Shown: piece by piece, positions 31,441-42,799 of the stretch
Layout of the letters: each line of letters opens with the position of its first letter
How positions within the stretch are numbered: the stretch's first letter is position 1
Assembly (NCBI RefSeq): GCF_003408705.1
Contig: NZ_QAYL01000014.1
Location: 25,104-89,103, forward strand
Origin: Mycobacterium uberis
Lineage (GTDB): Bacteria > Actinomycetota > Actinomycetes > Mycobacteriales > Mycobacteriaceae
Length of the DNA: 64,000 nt
Direction of reading: 5' to 3'
The notes under the pieces: model-generated
What the model saw: the letters and a program-made list of their open reading frames with translations, nothing else
What the model was told of the DNA's origin: nothing
The model's database searches: none
Program-made: the position numbers and the translations under genes

Positions 31441-31898
31441 CCGAGCCTAGTAAAGCCGCGGAGATTGCGATGGAGACTTCAGCTGCCAAGCACAGTGAAT
31501 CGTTCGTGTTTGAGCGACCCATCCAGACTGTCGGCCGCCGCAAAGAGGCTGTCGTGCGGGTGCGGCTGGTGCCTGGCACTGGCAAGTTCGATCTCAACGG
31601 TCGCAGCCTGGAGGACTACTTCCCGAACAAGGTGCACCAGCAGCTCATAAAGGCGCCGTTGGTGACCGTCGAGCGGACAGTGAGCTTCGACATCTTCGCT
31701 CTCCTGCACGGCGGTGGCCCATCGGGTCAGGCCGGGGCGTTGCGCTTGGGCATCGCCCGGGCGTTGATTATGGCGTCACCGGAGGACCGGCCCACCTTGA
31801 AGAAAGCCGGTTTCCTCACCCGTGATTCACGCGCCACCGAGCGCAAGAAGTACGGCTTGAAGAAGGCTCGTAAGGCGCCGCAGTACAGCAAGCGCTGA
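31437..31898 (+). CDS. rpsI: 30S ribosomal protein S9
   Basis: This 153-residue S9 has the variable acidic N-terminus of actinobacteria and the conserved core from [20 protein letters not shown]. The C-terminal tail RKAPQYSKR reaches the P-site tRNA. The start overlaps the rplM stop in GTGA. The two genes form one unit that probably ends before the 184-bp gap to glmM. Confidence 0.97.
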   Translation: MTEPSKAAEIAMETSAAKHSESFVFERPIQTVGRRKEAVVRVRLVPGTGKFDLNGRSLEDYFPNKVHQQLIKAPLVTVERTVSFDIFALLHGGGPSGQAGALRLGIARALIMASPEDRPTLKKAGFLTRDSRATERKKYGLKKARKAPQYSKR

Positions 31899-32082
31899 TT
31901 GGTGAGTACTTTCCTGGCCGCGACTTGGAGTCCTCCGCTAGCGGAAGACCCCAAGTTCGGTTGCAACTGTGCATCGTTGTTTGCCGTTGCCGGCGTGTTG
32001 ACGGCTGAGCGTACACGGTTTCGGCCAGAAAGACATGAGTACGTAGAGCTTCAGAGCCGTTAACTGTGAGAGGTTTGTCCGC

Positions 32083-33420
32083 ATGGGTCGACTATTCGGC
32101 ACCGACGGTGTTCGTGGAGTGGCCAATCGTGAGTTGACCCCTGAGCTGGCACTGGCGCTAGGCGCGGCGGCGGTACGACGCTTGGCCAGTTCGGGCGAAC
32201 CGGGGCGGCGGATTGCCGTGATTGGTCGCGACCCGCGAGCCAGTGGCGAGATGCTCGAGGCTGCTGTTATCGCCGGCCTGACCAGTGAGGGTATTGACGT
32301 ACTGCGGGTCGGAGTGCTCCCGACACCTGCAGTGGCGTATCTGACCGGCGCCTACGACGCCAACTTCGGGGTTATGATCTCGGCGTCCCACAACCCGATG
32401 CCCTACAACGGCATCAAGATTTTTGGACCGGGTGGCCACAAATTGGACAACGACACCGAGGACCAGATCGAAGACCTAGTTGCCGGTGGGCCCGGGTTGC
32501 GCCCGGCTGGCGCGGCGATCGGCCGTGTCATCGACGCCGAGGATGCCGTGGAACGGTACTTGTGCCACGTGGGCAAAGCCAGCACCATTCGACTCGACGG
32601 CTTGATGGTGGTCGTTGACTGTGCCCATGGCGCAGCCTCGTCGACAGCACCGCGCGCATATTGCGCCGCCGGCGCCCAGGTTATTGCGATCAATGCCGAT
32701 CCCAATGGCATCAACATCAACGACCGCTGTGGCTCGACGGACCTGGATTCGTTGCGCTCTGCGGTACTTGTCCACCGCGCTGACCTAGGTCTGGCGCACG
32801 ACGGAGATGCCGACCGGTGCCTTGCTGTTGATGCCAACGGTGATCTTGTCGACGGCGACGCGATTATGGTCGTGTTGGCGCTGGCGATGCACGAAGCCGG
32901 CGAACTTTCGTCCAACACGCTGGTGACTACCGTGATGAGCAACCTGGGGCTGCACCTGGCTATGCGTTCTGTCGGCGTCACTGTGCGTACCACCGGCGTT
33001 GGTGACCGCTGTGTGCTGGAAGAATTGCGTGCCGGTGACTTCAGTATTGGCGGCGAGCAGTCCGGCCATATCGTGCTGCCCGCCTTGGGCTCCACCGGCG
33101 ACGGTATCGCCACGGGGCTGCGATTGATGACCCGCATGGTGCAGACCGGCTCTTCGTTGGCCGCCCTCGCGTCGGCGATGCATGCGTTACCGCAGGTGCT
33201 CATCAACGTCGAGGTTACGGACAAGGTCACCGCTGCCACTGCGCCCTCGGTGCAGAAAGCGGTCGCGGCTGCCGAGGCCGAGTTAGGAGATGCAGGTCGA
33301 ATCCTGTTGCGTCCTTCAGGAACTGAGCCGATGATCCGGGTCATGGTGGAAGCGACCGAAGCGGATATCGCGCACCGAGTGGCAACGCGAGTCGCCGCAG
33401 CAGTGAGTGCTCAGGGCTAA
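32083..33420 (+). CDS. glmM: Phosphoglucosamine mutase GlmM
   Basis: GlmM converts glucosamine-6-phosphate to glucosamine-1-phosphate for UDP-GlcNAc and thus peptidoglycan. The phosphoserine is S102 in [13 protein letters not shown]. The metal loop DGDADRC and the substrate-binding GGEQSGH and [12 protein letters not shown] segments are present. Length 445 residues, complete. A leader of 184 bp separates it from rpsI, and glmS, which makes its substrate, lies 3.6 kb downstream. Confidence 0.97.
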   Translation: MGRLFGTDGVRGVANRELTPELALALGAAAVRRLASSGEPGRRIAVIGRDPRASGEMLEAAVIAGLTSEGIDVLRVGVLPTPAVAYLTGAYDANFGVMISASHNPMPYNGIKIFGPGGHKLDNDTEDQIEDLVAGGPGLRPAGAAIGRVIDAEDAVERYLCHVGKASTIRLDGLMVVVDCAHGAASSTAPRAYCAAGAQVIAINADPNGININDRCGSTDLDSLRSAVLVHRADLGLAHDGDADRCLAVDANGDLVDGDAIMVVLALAMHEAGELSSNTLVTTVMSNLGLHLAMRSVGVTVRTTGVGDRCVLEELRAGDFSIGGEQSGHIVLPALGSTGDGIATGLRLMTRMVQTGSSLAALASAMHALPQVLINVEVTDKVTAATAPSVQKAVAAAEAELGDAGRILLRPSGTEPMIRVMVEATEADIAHRVATRVAAAVSAQG

Positions 33421-33447
33421 CCTCTCCGACGCTGGCACTTAGACGCG

Positions 33448-33800
33448 ATGTCGGGCGTCAGATTAGGTATGAGACCTATGGCCGATACCAGTATCGGCAT
33501 TGTGACGGTACATGCCGTCGTCGACCGGTTAAGCGCTGCGGCTGAACATATAGACGATACCATCGCCGATCATCTGACTAAGCTGGCTTTTCGCGACGCC
33601 AGCGTTGGTCGAGTGCTACTTGCCCACGGCGAGGCATTACGTGCTGGACTGGATTGACTGGCGGCGTAATTACCACAGTGGTCACGTGCAGTCGTCGAGA
33701 TCGGCGTCGCTTTGCGGGCCGGTGCGGGCTGCTATGCTACGGCAAGGATCGTTTGGTCGTGGTCGAGCAGTTAGACGTCGCCGAGTGTTTCGCTGAGGGC
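33448..33800 (+). pseudogene. Small helical protein remnant (Rv3440c position)
   Basis: The frame from 33448 encodes 69 residues, including VVDRLSAAAEHIDDTIADHL and AHGEALRAGL, then stops. The adjacent frame continues with SRAVVEIGVALRAG-like helices. The pattern suggests a short WXG100-like helical protein, as expected at the Rv3440c position after glmM. A frameshift near 33650 is the main lesion. A truncated product remains possible. Confidence 0.45.
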
Positions 33801-33848
33801 CGGTCCGTTGACGAGCACACGTAAAGTACGTGCGCCCCTTCCAGATCC

Positions 33849-34927
33849 GTGACTGGCGTGACAATGAAGATGGCCTTGACCTTCGAGCGCTTGATCATGA
33901 TTGTGTGTAAATGTGCTCGGCGTGCGTCGCGGTCACCGAGGTGCTGCGGATACAGTGTGCCCTGGTTGTGGAGCTGGCGGCGGTGGGAAACGGGGGGCGA
34001 GAGCGGATTTCACGTCCGGTTTCTCCCGGCCTATCGTGACGCCGGAAACACGGTGGCCACCGAAGTCCGTGTGGCTGCCCAGTTGTACGAGTCATTGCGC
34101 GACAACTTGTGGTATCTACTCGACTCGAAGGTAGTCATCGCCATAGGCGATCGCACGCTCGCGTAGTGGCTGGAATGGTTGGCCGCAGCTGACGCAGTCA
34201 CGAATCGGGGTGAGGGGATCGGTTGACGACTAATCAATTAGTTTATCAATAGATTAAAGCCCTACGTGGACAACTGTGTTCGCAACTATTGGCTGACCAC
34301 GATGCGTTCGACGCTGGGCCGACGTCGTGGCGTCCTACGACATGGTGACCGACAAGCTGGCCGCCCTGTCGCCCGTGTATTTCAAAGTTCCTGGGTGACC
34401 TTGGGTTGGTATGGGAACTGGTCTAGCCAGCTCCGGTGAGCACACCAACAAAGGTGGCGGTGGCCGCTCCCGCCGCTTTTCCGGCTTCCCAATTGGGTGC
34501 TGCGCCTACTTTGATCCACGTCACCACGTGGGGTCAAAGGGGCTTCTGGCAAGCTCCGGACTTCTCGGTGGACAGAGCAATCTTGGTGGGCTTGCCAGTC
34601 GGATCATTGAAGCGATGGGTGGTCTGCTGGGATTGGGAGGCTAAACAGCGGCCCAATTCGTCGGCGCTTGACGATTGGTTGGGTGAGTCTCCCTTCACCG
34701 AGGACGCCGCCAACGATGATGCTGATGACGTCCCCGATGCCAAGGTCGACGAAGGCGACGAAGCAGCTGAGGCGGACAGGGTCGAAGAGTCTTCGCCCAA
34801 GGAGGAGTCCTCGTCGGGTGGTGTACACCATTGGCCAAGAGGACTCCTAGGAGCGCCATCGGTTGATACGTCGTTGGTTGGTAATCGACTCTGCGCCTCT
34901 ACCGTGAGATGGATCAACTCCGTGTGA
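33849..34927 (+). pseudogene. Alanine/proline-rich conserved protein remnant (Rv3439c position)
   Basis: Segments in several frames include AGNTVATEVRVAAQLYESLR (about 34030-34100), VASYDMVTDKLAALSPVYFK (about 34325-34390) and KVAVAAPAAFPASQLGAAPT (about 34445). An acidic C-terminal part runs ANDDADDVPDAKVDEGDEAA (about 34710-34770). Their order fits the ESX-type large partner that follows the small helical gene in M. tuberculosis. A 163-codon frame survives at the 3' end, but the middle is shifted. An inverted repeat (AGGAGTCCTC / GAGGACTCCT) near 34804-34849 lies inside it. Function unknown. Confidence 0.55.
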
Positions 34928-34959
34928 GATCGGCTTTGGGCGAGCTTATGCAGGCAGGG

Positions 34960-36040
34960 TGTAGTGGCAAGTCAGGCCGGCCGTAGCTGCAGGAGTTGCT
35001 TGACGTAGCGTACGGACTCAGCGGGGTCTGCTGCCATCGGGCTAATCAACAGCGTGGTTATGCTCGCTTCAGCGAAAACGGCTAAGTGTTCGGCGATGAA
35101 TCTGCGTGAGCTGACCAGCGGGATCCCGCGCATCAACTCGTCGGGCATCATGCTGACGTCCGTTCAGCTGCAGCTCCTGGATCCGTTCAGCGATCCCGTC
35201 GAACCCGTAGCGTGTTGCCAGGATGTGACAGAAGGTGCGCCCTTTGGTTCTCATTCCGTCGATGTACAGGGCTAGTAGCGGCTTGGCCCAGGTAAGTTGA
35301 CCATCGACACCGTCACCGATGGCGAACGACACATGCACCATTACGTCCACAGCAGCCCCAGTGCAGGATCCCGCTTGACAGCGCCGGCCGTTAATGCTTC
35401 ACTCCAGACCGACTCGGCCTTCTCCGGATAGAATGAAGACCGGCTGCCAGCTCTCGGTGATTTCGGCTGTAAGCTCAGCTTTTTCGTCTCCAGTGCTGTG
35501 ATCGTGATCGGAATGTGCTTATGCACAGGGTGATTGATGGGCTGTAACGCTTTGTCTAATTCTGTTCCGCGTTCCGCGGATAATGATATCCGCTAATGTT
35601 TGCCATTGTATTGCAGTCGGTTTCGGTTCCACACTTGTCGATAGACTTCCACGATTTTGCAGGTGCGGCCCAGCGGTGCATCAAACTCGACGCCGTGAAA
35701 CCCCTCCAGCACTTGCGGTCCGGATGTGCCGATACCGAGATCGGATAGGCCCTCGGACACGAAATCTAGACTCGCCGCAGTCATGGTCAGCCACGACAGC
35801 GTGCGAATGTACGGAGGAAACACCCCGGACACCAATTCTATGGTAGTTATTTTGACGGCCACGTAGCCCAGCTGGCTGACCGTGTCGAAGGAATACGCTT
35901 CGGGGCTACCCCTGCGACATCGAGGTTGGCCTTTTCAGTTCGACGATGTAGTTGGCAGCTTGGTGAAACCCACCCGAGTAATCCAGCGCAGTGCCTATTC
36001 ACACCAACGACAGATAAACGACAGATATCATTATGGCAGT
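34960..36040 (-). pseudogene. Second LLM-class F420-dependent oxidoreductase remnant
   Basis: Leftward from about 35980 the minus strand reads GGFHQAANYIVELKR, then VAVKITTIELVSGVFPPYIR, LGIGTSGPQVLEGFHGVEFD and PITITALETKK. It ends with LLALYIDGMRTKGRTF near 35255. This order matches the F420-dependent luciferase-like oxidoreductases of the larger (about 340-residue) type. Many shifts are present. It is distinct from the remnant at 23.0-23.8 kb. Confidence 0.7.
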
Positions 36041-36062
36041 ATCCCGCTGCTGTCGATCCGTG

Positions 36063-36932
36063 TTACTTTAGCAGCGCGACGATCTTCTGTTCGAGGGTGA
36101 CCGGTGGCGCCTTGGGGTTCACCGGGGCTGTCTGGCGCAGATGTACGTCGGGGTCGGCGAAGTCGCGGTAGTCTTTGTTGCCGCCAAGCGCATAGAGCAG
36201 GTAACCGGTCAGTAGCGACCGAACCGCTTTTTGCGTCGCGCGGTGCGGGCCGTCCAGCCCGATGACTTTCGTCAGTTGTCGTCCCTCCACTAGACCGCCG
36301 GCTTTGGCTTTGCTGACGACGCGCAGGGTGGCACTATCCCACGCGTGGGACAGCGATAGAGCGTTTGAATTCAACGTCTTCGGATCGCTCGGTGCGGTCA
36401 AGATCAGACCCGGGACCGTGCACTTCGCTGCCAGTTGTTCGGGCGTTGGACCCGTGACTGTCGGGAAGATCGCCACCGCGCATTTGACCGGCAAGCCGGC
36501 CAAGCCAGGCAGCCTGGCTGCGGCGAACACGGCGGCCGACCCACCGAAGCCGTGTCCTACCAGGCCGAGCTTGGCGGGGTGCACGCTGATATTGCCGGGA
36601 CCCAGCCGCACACCTGTTACGATGCCGAGGGCCGAACTGAGATCGAAGGCCAGATTGAGCACCGAAGGGATTAGGCCTCGTTGGGTGTCAGGAGCGCCGA
36701 CCACGATGCCCCACGACGCTAGATGTTCTAATAGACCTGCGTACCGGGCGGTACCGGTAAGCCAATCGTGACCAAACGCGACGCCGGGCAAGTGCAAGCC
36801 CTTATCCGGAGTATACACTACCCCTGGTAAACCGGCAAAGGACAAGTCACCACGCAAAACTCGGTACGGGCCACGGCGGCTGAGGGCTGCGATGAGCTTG
36901 CGGGTGTGGGCCACCCATCGACGGTAGCGCAC
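36063..36932 (-). CDS. Alpha/beta-hydrolase-fold protein lacking the nucleophile serine
   Basis: This uninterrupted 289-residue product has a dienelactone-hydrolase-like fold. It shows an oxyanion-strand region GVVYTPDKGLHLPGVAFGHD, a nucleophile elbow region KLGLVGHGFGGSAAVFAAAR and a strand near VPGLILTAPSDPKTL. The elbow reads G126-H127-G128-F129-G130 where active enzymes have G-x-S-x-G, so the serine is replaced by glycine. It may be non-catalytic or use another residue. The start is GTG at 36932. It is divergent from glmS with a 52-bp gap. The position equals Rv3438, and survival among pseudogenes suggests selection. Confidence 0.85.
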   Translation of the reverse strand: MRYRRWVAHTRKLIAALSRRGPYRVLRGDLSFAGLPGVVYTPDKGLHLPGVAFGHDWLTGTARYAGLLEHLASWGIVVGAPDTQRGLIPSVLNLAFDLSSALGIVTGVRLGPGNISVHPAKLGLVGHGFGGSAAVFAAARLPGLAGLPVKCAVAIFPTVTGPTPEQLAAKCTVPGLILTAPSDPKTLNSNALSLSHAWDSATLRVVSKAKAGGLVEGRQLTKVIGLDGPHRATQKAVRSLLTGYLLYALGGNKDYRDFADPDVHLRQTAPVNPKAPPVTLEQKIVALLK

Positions 36933-36984
36933 TGGTCAGCCTTGTGCATCCTCCACTGCAACGGCTGCACTACCCTCATTAGGT

Positions 36985-38853
36985 ATGTGTGGAATTGTCG
37001 GCTATGTCGGGCAGCGTTCTGCCTGTGAGGTCGTCATGGACGCACTGCGCAGAATGGAGTACCGTGGCTACGACTCGTCGGGACTAGCGCTGATTGATGG
37101 CGCAGGCAAACTGACTGTTCGTCGTCGTGCCGGTCGGCTTTCCAATTTGGAGTCGGCGTTGGCGGAGATGGTTCCGACGTTGCTGGCAGGCAACGTCGGC
37201 CTTGGCCATACCCGGTGGGCCACCCATGGTCGCCCCACCGACCGCAATGCGCATCCGCACCGCGATGCCACCGGCAAGATCGCCGTTGTCCACAACGGCA
37301 TCATCGAGAATTTCGTCTCCCTTCGTCATGAGCTGGAGAACGCCGGTGTGGAGTTTGCTAGTGACACCGACACCGAGGCTGCTGTGCATCTGGTGTCCCA
37401 GGCGTATCGCGATGGCGAGACAGCCGGTGATTTCGTCGGCTCCGTGCTGGCGGTGTTGCGCCTGCTGCAGGGCCACTTCGCCCTGGTGTTCGCCAACGCT
37501 GACGAACCCGGAACCATTGTGGCTGCGCGTCGCTCCACCCCGCTGGTGCTCGGGATCGGTGATGGTGAGATGTTCGTCGGCTCCGACGTGGCTGCGTTCA
37601 TCGAATATACCCGGCATGCGGTCGAAATCGGCCAGAACCAGGCCGTGGTGATCACCGCAGACGGCTACCGGATCAGCGACTTTGACGGTAACGATGACGC
37701 CGTAAACGCCCGCACATTACGTATTGACTGGGATCTGGCAGCCGCCGAAAAGGGCGGCTATGAGTACTTCATGCTCAAGGAGATCGCCGAGCAACCTGAC
37801 GCTGTAGCCGACACGCTGCTCGGGCATTTCGCTGCTGGCCGGGTCGTACTCGATGAGCAACGATTGAGTGACCAGGAGCTCCGTGAGGTCGACAAGGTGT
37901 TTGTAGTCGCCTGCGGTACCGCATATCATTCCGGGTTGTTGGCGAAATATACGATCGAGCACTGGACGCGGTTACCCGTCGAGGTGGAGCTGGCCAGCGA
38001 ATTTCGCTACCGCGACCCCGTCCTGGACCGCAGCACGCTGGTGGTGGCAATTTCTCAATCCGGTGAAACCGCCGACACCTTAGAAGCGGTCCGACACGCC
38101 AAGGAGCAGAAGGCCAAGGTGCTGGCGATCTGCAACACCAACGGTTCCCAAATCCCACGCGAGTGTGATGCGGTGCTATACACCCGCGCCGGACCAGAGA
38201 TCGGTGTTGCTTCAACGAAAACCTTCCTGGCCCAGGTCGCCGCAACCTATCTGCTCGGGCTGGCGTTGGCGCAGGCCCGTGGCACCAAGTATCCCGATGA
38301 GGTGCAGCGCGAGTACCGCGAGCTGGAAGCGATGCCCAACCTGGTGGCCCGGGTCATCGCGGGAATGGGGTCAGTGGCTGATTTGGCCTATCAGTTCGCC
38401 CAGTCGACGACCGTGTTGTTCCTGGGTCGCCATGTCGGTTACCCGGTGGCGTTGGAAGGTGCGCTGAAACTCAAGGAGTTAGCCTACATGCATGCCGAGG
38501 GTTTCGCCGCCGGCGAGCTCAAGCACGGCCCTATCGCGCTGATTGAAGACAACCTGCCGGTTATCGTCGTCATGCCCTCCCCCAAGGGGTCGGCAACGCT
38601 GCATGCTAAATTGCTTAACAACATCCGGGAAATCCAGACCCGCGGAGCGGTGACGATTGTGATCTCGGAAGAGGGCGACGACACGGTGCGTCCTTATGCT
38701 GATCATCTGATCGAACTCCCCGCGGTGTCAACACTTTTGCAGCCGTTGCTGTCGACCATCCCGCTACAGGTGTTTGCTGCGTCGGTGGCGCAGGCCCGCG
38801 GCTACGACGTTGACAAGCCGCGTAATCTGGCCAAGTCCGTCACCGTTGAGTAA
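36985..38853 (+). CDS. glmS: Glucosamine-fructose-6-phosphate aminotransferase GlmS
   Basis: GlmS makes glucosamine-6-phosphate from fructose-6-phosphate and glutamine, the first step to UDP-GlcNAc. The N-terminal glutaminase domain (about 1-240) begins MCGIVGYVG, with the nucleophile Cys exposed after Met removal. The two SIS isomerase domains follow (SQSGETADTLEAVRHAKEQK near 355, then ELKHGPIALIED near 510). The end DVDKPRNLAKSVTVE is canonical. The product is 622 residues and complete. No ribozyme-like glmS leader is visible. Confidence 0.97.
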   Translation: MCGIVGYVGQRSACEVVMDALRRMEYRGYDSSGLALIDGAGKLTVRRRAGRLSNLESALAEMVPTLLAGNVGLGHTRWATHGRPTDRNAHPHRDATGKIAVVHNGIIENFVSLRHELENAGVEFASDTDTEAAVHLVSQAYRDGETAGDFVGSVLAVLRLLQGHFALVFANADEPGTIVAARRSTPLVLGIGDGEMFVGSDVAAFIEYTRHAVEIGQNQAVVITADGYRISDFDGNDDAVNARTLRIDWDLAAAEKGGYEYFMLKEIAEQPDAVADTLLGHFAAGRVVLDEQRLSDQELREVDKVFVVACGTAYHSGLLAKYTIEHWTRLPVEVELASEFRYRDPVLDRSTLVVAISQSGETADTLEAVRHAKEQKAKVLAICNTNGSQIPRECDAVLYTRAGPEIGVASTKTFLAQVAATYLLGLALAQARGTKYPDEVQREYRELEAMPNLVARVIAGMGSVADLAYQFAQSTTVLFLGRHVGYPVALEGALKLKELAYMHAEGFAAGELKHGPIALIEDNLPVIVVMPSPKGSATLHAKLLNNIREIQTRGAVTIVISEEGDDTVRPYADHLIELPAVSTLLQPLLSTIPLQVFAASVAQARGYDVDKPRNLAKSVTVE

Positions 38854-39199
38854 ACGGCGCTGGGCTGTTCGCGGTATCGCGATTTTATCGGCAGCGCCCT
38901 GCTGACCGTGTGCAAGGCAGAACGTTCTCCTGTCCACGACGGTCATTCAGCACCATGTCGATAAACGGCGGTGGGATGTCCTCTTCACCAGGATTGTCCT
39001 GAAAGGCTTGGACTTCACCGCGGTCAGGATCCTTATCGGTCTGTTCTGCTACACAACAGCCGTGATGCTTCGGCCTGACCGCTAGGTTCGGGTAGCGGTG
39101 GTGTAGGTCGGTGAGACCACTATCGCCGACTCATTATCGTCGTCGGCTTGCACTTAAAAACCATGGGCAGCAAAGAATTCCGCTGTACTGGCGGTGGTC
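38854..39199. other. Decayed stretch after glmS
   Basis: A plus-strand reading near 38935-39085, TTVIQHHVDKRRWDVLFTRI then GLDFTAVRILIGLFCYTTAV, could be part of an old membrane protein (the Rv3435c position). It lacks a usable start and is broken on both sides. Nothing else is recognisable. Confidence 0.3.
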
Positions 39200-40010
<811 letters not shown>

Positions 40011-40136
40011 TGCTATAATTGCTCCCTCATCGTGTGGTCCGGTGTGATGGTTAGTATTTTAACTTAAGTTCCGGTGCAAGTGTTATGTCCTGTAATTAAA
40101 CGCGCCGCTGGGCGCTAACATGGAATTCTAGTGCTT

Positions 40137-41558
40137 ATGCGGCATTATTATTCTGTAGCAGCGATCCGTGACGCTGAGGCACCGCTGCTGGCCAGCTTGC
40201 CCGACGGTGTGTTGATGAAGCGCGCGGCCTACGGGTTCGCCAGTGTGATCGTCCGCGAATTGGTCGTCCGCACCGGCGGGGTTACCGGCCGCCGGGTGTG
40301 CGCAGTCGTCGGCTCGGGCGACAACGGTGGTGATGCCCTGTGGGCGGCGACCTTCCTGCGCCGACGCGGTGCGGCGGCCGACGCGGTGCTACTGAACCCG
40401 GTCCGTACCCACCGCAAGGCCCTGGCGGCGTTTCGGAAAGCCGGTGGTCGTATCGTCGAAAATGTTTCGACAGCAACCGATCTCGTTATCGATGGGGTGG
40501 TGGGCATATCTGGATCAGGCCCGTTGCGACCGGCGGCTGCCGAGGTGTTTGCGACTGTCACAGCTGCGGGGATTCCGGTAGCCGCCGTCGACATTCCCAG
40601 TGGGATTGACGTGGCGGCCGGGACGGTCAGCGGCCCTGCTGTGCACGCCGCGCTGACCGTCACTTTTGGCGGGCTCAAGCCTGTGCACGCGCTAGCCGAC
40701 TGCGGCGACGTCACGCTGATTGATATCGGGCTCAACCTGCCAGACTCCGACATCTTGGGTTTGCAGGCCACTGACGTGGCTGCGCGCTGGCCGGTACCTG
40801 GCGCTCACGACGACAAATACACCCAAGGCGTGGTCGGCGTGCTGGCCGGCTCGTCGACCTATCCGGGTGCGGCGGTGCTGTGCACCGGTGCGGCTGTCGC
40901 GGCTACCTCCGGCATGGTCCGCTACGTTGGCAGCGCGGACACCCAGGTGCTCGCGCACTGGCCCGAGGTTATTGCGTCGCCCACTCCGGCGGCGGCTGGG
41001 CGGGTGCAGTCCTGGGTAGTCGGACCTGGGCTGGGTACCGATGCTACCGCGGCAGCGGCGCTGTGGTTCGCGCTGGACACCGACTTGCCCGTGCTCGTCG
41101 ATGCTGATGGGCTGACCATGCTGGCTGCCAACCCTGACCTGGTGGTCAACCGCAACGCACCGACGGTGCTGACTCCGCACGCCGGTGAATTCGCCCGGCT
41201 GGCCGGGACTCCGCCGGGTGACGATCGGATCGACGCGTGCCGCAAACTAGCCGACTCCTTCGGTGCCACCGTGCTCCTGAAGGGCAATGTCACTGTCATC
41301 GCCGAACCCGGCGGCTCAGTGTATCTAAGTCCGGCCGGACAGTCCTGGGCGGCTACCGCCGGATCTGGCGACGTGTTGTCCGGCATGATTGGTGCGCTAC
41401 TGGCTGCGGGGCTACCGGCGGCCGAGGCGGCTGCCGCCGCAGCTTTCGTGCACGCACGCGCGGCAGCGCTGTCGGCCGCTGACCCAGGGCCTGGTGGTGC
41501 GCCCACGTCGGCGTCCCGCATGGTGCCGCACATACGAGCTGCCCTGGCGGCCTTATAG
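40137..41558 (+). CDS. nnr: Bifunctional NAD(P)H-hydrate epimerase/dehydratase
   Basis: Nnr repairs hydrated NADH and NADPH. The N-terminal epimerase domain (about 1-210) carries VGSGDNGGDALWAATFL and DIPSGID. The C-terminal ADP-dependent dehydratase domain (about 225-473) carries VVGPGLGTD, LTPHAGEFARL, LLKGNVTVIA and the ribokinase-like SWAATAGSGDVLSGMIGALL near 405-420. ATG at 40137 gives 473 residues like Rv3433c; a GTG two codons upstream is possible. The gene is intact between a dead methyltransferase and dead gadB. Confidence 0.95.
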   Translation: MRHYYSVAAIRDAEAPLLASLPDGVLMKRAAYGFASVIVRELVVRTGGVTGRRVCAVVGSGDNGGDALWAATFLRRRGAAADAVLLNPVRTHRKALAAFRKAGGRIVENVSTATDLVIDGVVGISGSGPLRPAAAEVFATVTAAGIPVAAVDIPSGIDVAAGTVSGPAVHAALTVTFGGLKPVHALADCGDVTLIDIGLNLPDSDILGLQATDVAARWPVPGAHDDKYTQGVVGVLAGSSTYPGAAVLCTGAAVAATSGMVRYVGSADTQVLAHWPEVIASPTPAAAGRVQSWVVGPGLGTDATAAAALWFALDTDLPVLVDADGLTMLAANPDLVVNRNAPTVLTPHAGEFARLAGTPPGDDRIDACRKLADSFGATVLLKGNVTVIAEPGGSVYLSPAGQSWAATAGSGDVLSGMIGALLAAGLPAAEAAAAAAFVHARAAALSAADPGPGGAPTSASRMVPHIRAALAAL

Positions 41559-41587
41559 CAGCAACGGTCAAACGAAAAGGAGCCGTA

Positions 41588-42740
41588 ATGTCCTGCAGTC
41601 ACCCGCCTGTCCCCGTGTACTCGATCGTTCTTGGCCTACACCGGCCGTATGTTCACGACGCCGGTGCCCGCCCTGCGGCTGCCCAAAGAATCTATAGATC
41701 CTGAGGCGGCGTACCGCTTCATCCATGACGAGCTGATGCTCGACTGCAGCGTACGGTTCAACCGGGCCACTTTCGTCACTACCTGGATGGAATCCCAAGG
41801 CCGGGAAATTGATGGTCGAGACGTTCGACAAAACATGATCGAGAAGGATAAATATCCGGTGATCGCGACCATCGAACAGCGCTGTGTATGCATGGTGGCT
41901 GACCTCATTTTTACGTCGAGGGGGTCAGCGACGATGATCCGTCCAGCGTTGCGGGGCCTCATTTTGAGGCCGTCGACGAGGACATCATCGGCGCCGCAGT
42001 TATCCTCAGCACCTACGTGCACTGACGAACTCCAATCTGTCGCGAAGATCGGTGCGGCGTTCGATAAGCTGACAGCTGATGGGGATGTGGATGCTCCAGT
42101 ACACACGTCGATGCCGCCAGCGGGGGCGTCGTAGTGCCGTTCTTGCATCCAGCGCTGAAGTGAGATTTCCGGCTTTCCGGATTGATGTCGATCAACGTCA
42201 GCGGCCACAAGTATGGGCTCGCCTACCCCGGTGTGGGATTTGTGGTCTGGCGCAGCGACGAGTGCTTGCCCGATGACCTGGTCTTGCGAATCACCTATCT
42301 GGGCGGCGATATGTCGACGTTTACCTTGAACTTTTCCCGCCCGAGAAACCAGGTGGTTGGTTAGTACTACAACTTCCTGCAGCTGGGCCGCAAAGTCATG
42401 TAGGCTTTGTCGTTGGCGGCACGGTGGGTTGGGGTAGCAGTTACGCGACAGCGACCGTTTTAGGCTAACCTCATATGGTTTAGGTCATCCTGATGGTTAG
42501 CTTCCGGTTTGTCCCAGATCGAAGGCACGTCGAGTTCGTTCTCTCCTAATGAGCTCTGCATTTTCGGTTGTTAGGCACTTGCCTACATCATACTCGACAA
42601 CGCCACCGACGTATTCGTGCTGCGCGTCGTAGTCCGGAAAGGGCTCTCGACCGACCTGGTATGGCATGGCACGATGATGCCCGCACCGCGTTGGCCCTTA
42701 TCTGGGCAAGCTCAAGCCCGGTGGATACGGCCGTGCTTAA
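41588..42740 (+). pseudogene. gadB: Glutamate decarboxylase remnant (gadB)
   Basis: The N-terminal piece reads AYTGRMFTTPVPALRLPKES and PEAAYRFIHDELMLDCSVRF, in one frame to about 42134. Then the PLP-lysine segment [20 protein letters not shown] (about 42188) and [20 protein letters not shown] follow in other frames. A C-terminal [16 protein letters not shown] lies at about 42612. About 100 residues between them, including the substrate-binding serine and histidine region, are deleted. GadB would make GABA for acid resistance. The last piece runs in frame, without a stop, into alr. Confidence 0.85.
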
Positions 42741-42799
42741 CACTTCGCGCACTGAGCGCTCACACTGCCGAAATCCTGGGCCCGAACAGGTCTGGGACA

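Noticed and set aside
32403..33344. 313-codon open frame antisense to glmM
   Set aside because: Low-complexity Ser/Thr/Arg-rich translation opposite an intact GlmM; no start signal or homology.
34804..34849. Inverted repeat AGGAGTCCTC / GAGGACTCCT as a terminator
   Set aside because: It lies inside the remnant of an alanine/proline-rich gene, has a long loop and no T-run, and is probably a chance of the coding repeat.
42617..42799. N-terminal extension of alanine racemase
   Set aside because: These codons match the C-terminus of glutamate decarboxylase, so the extension belongs to the gadB remnant and not to the racemase.
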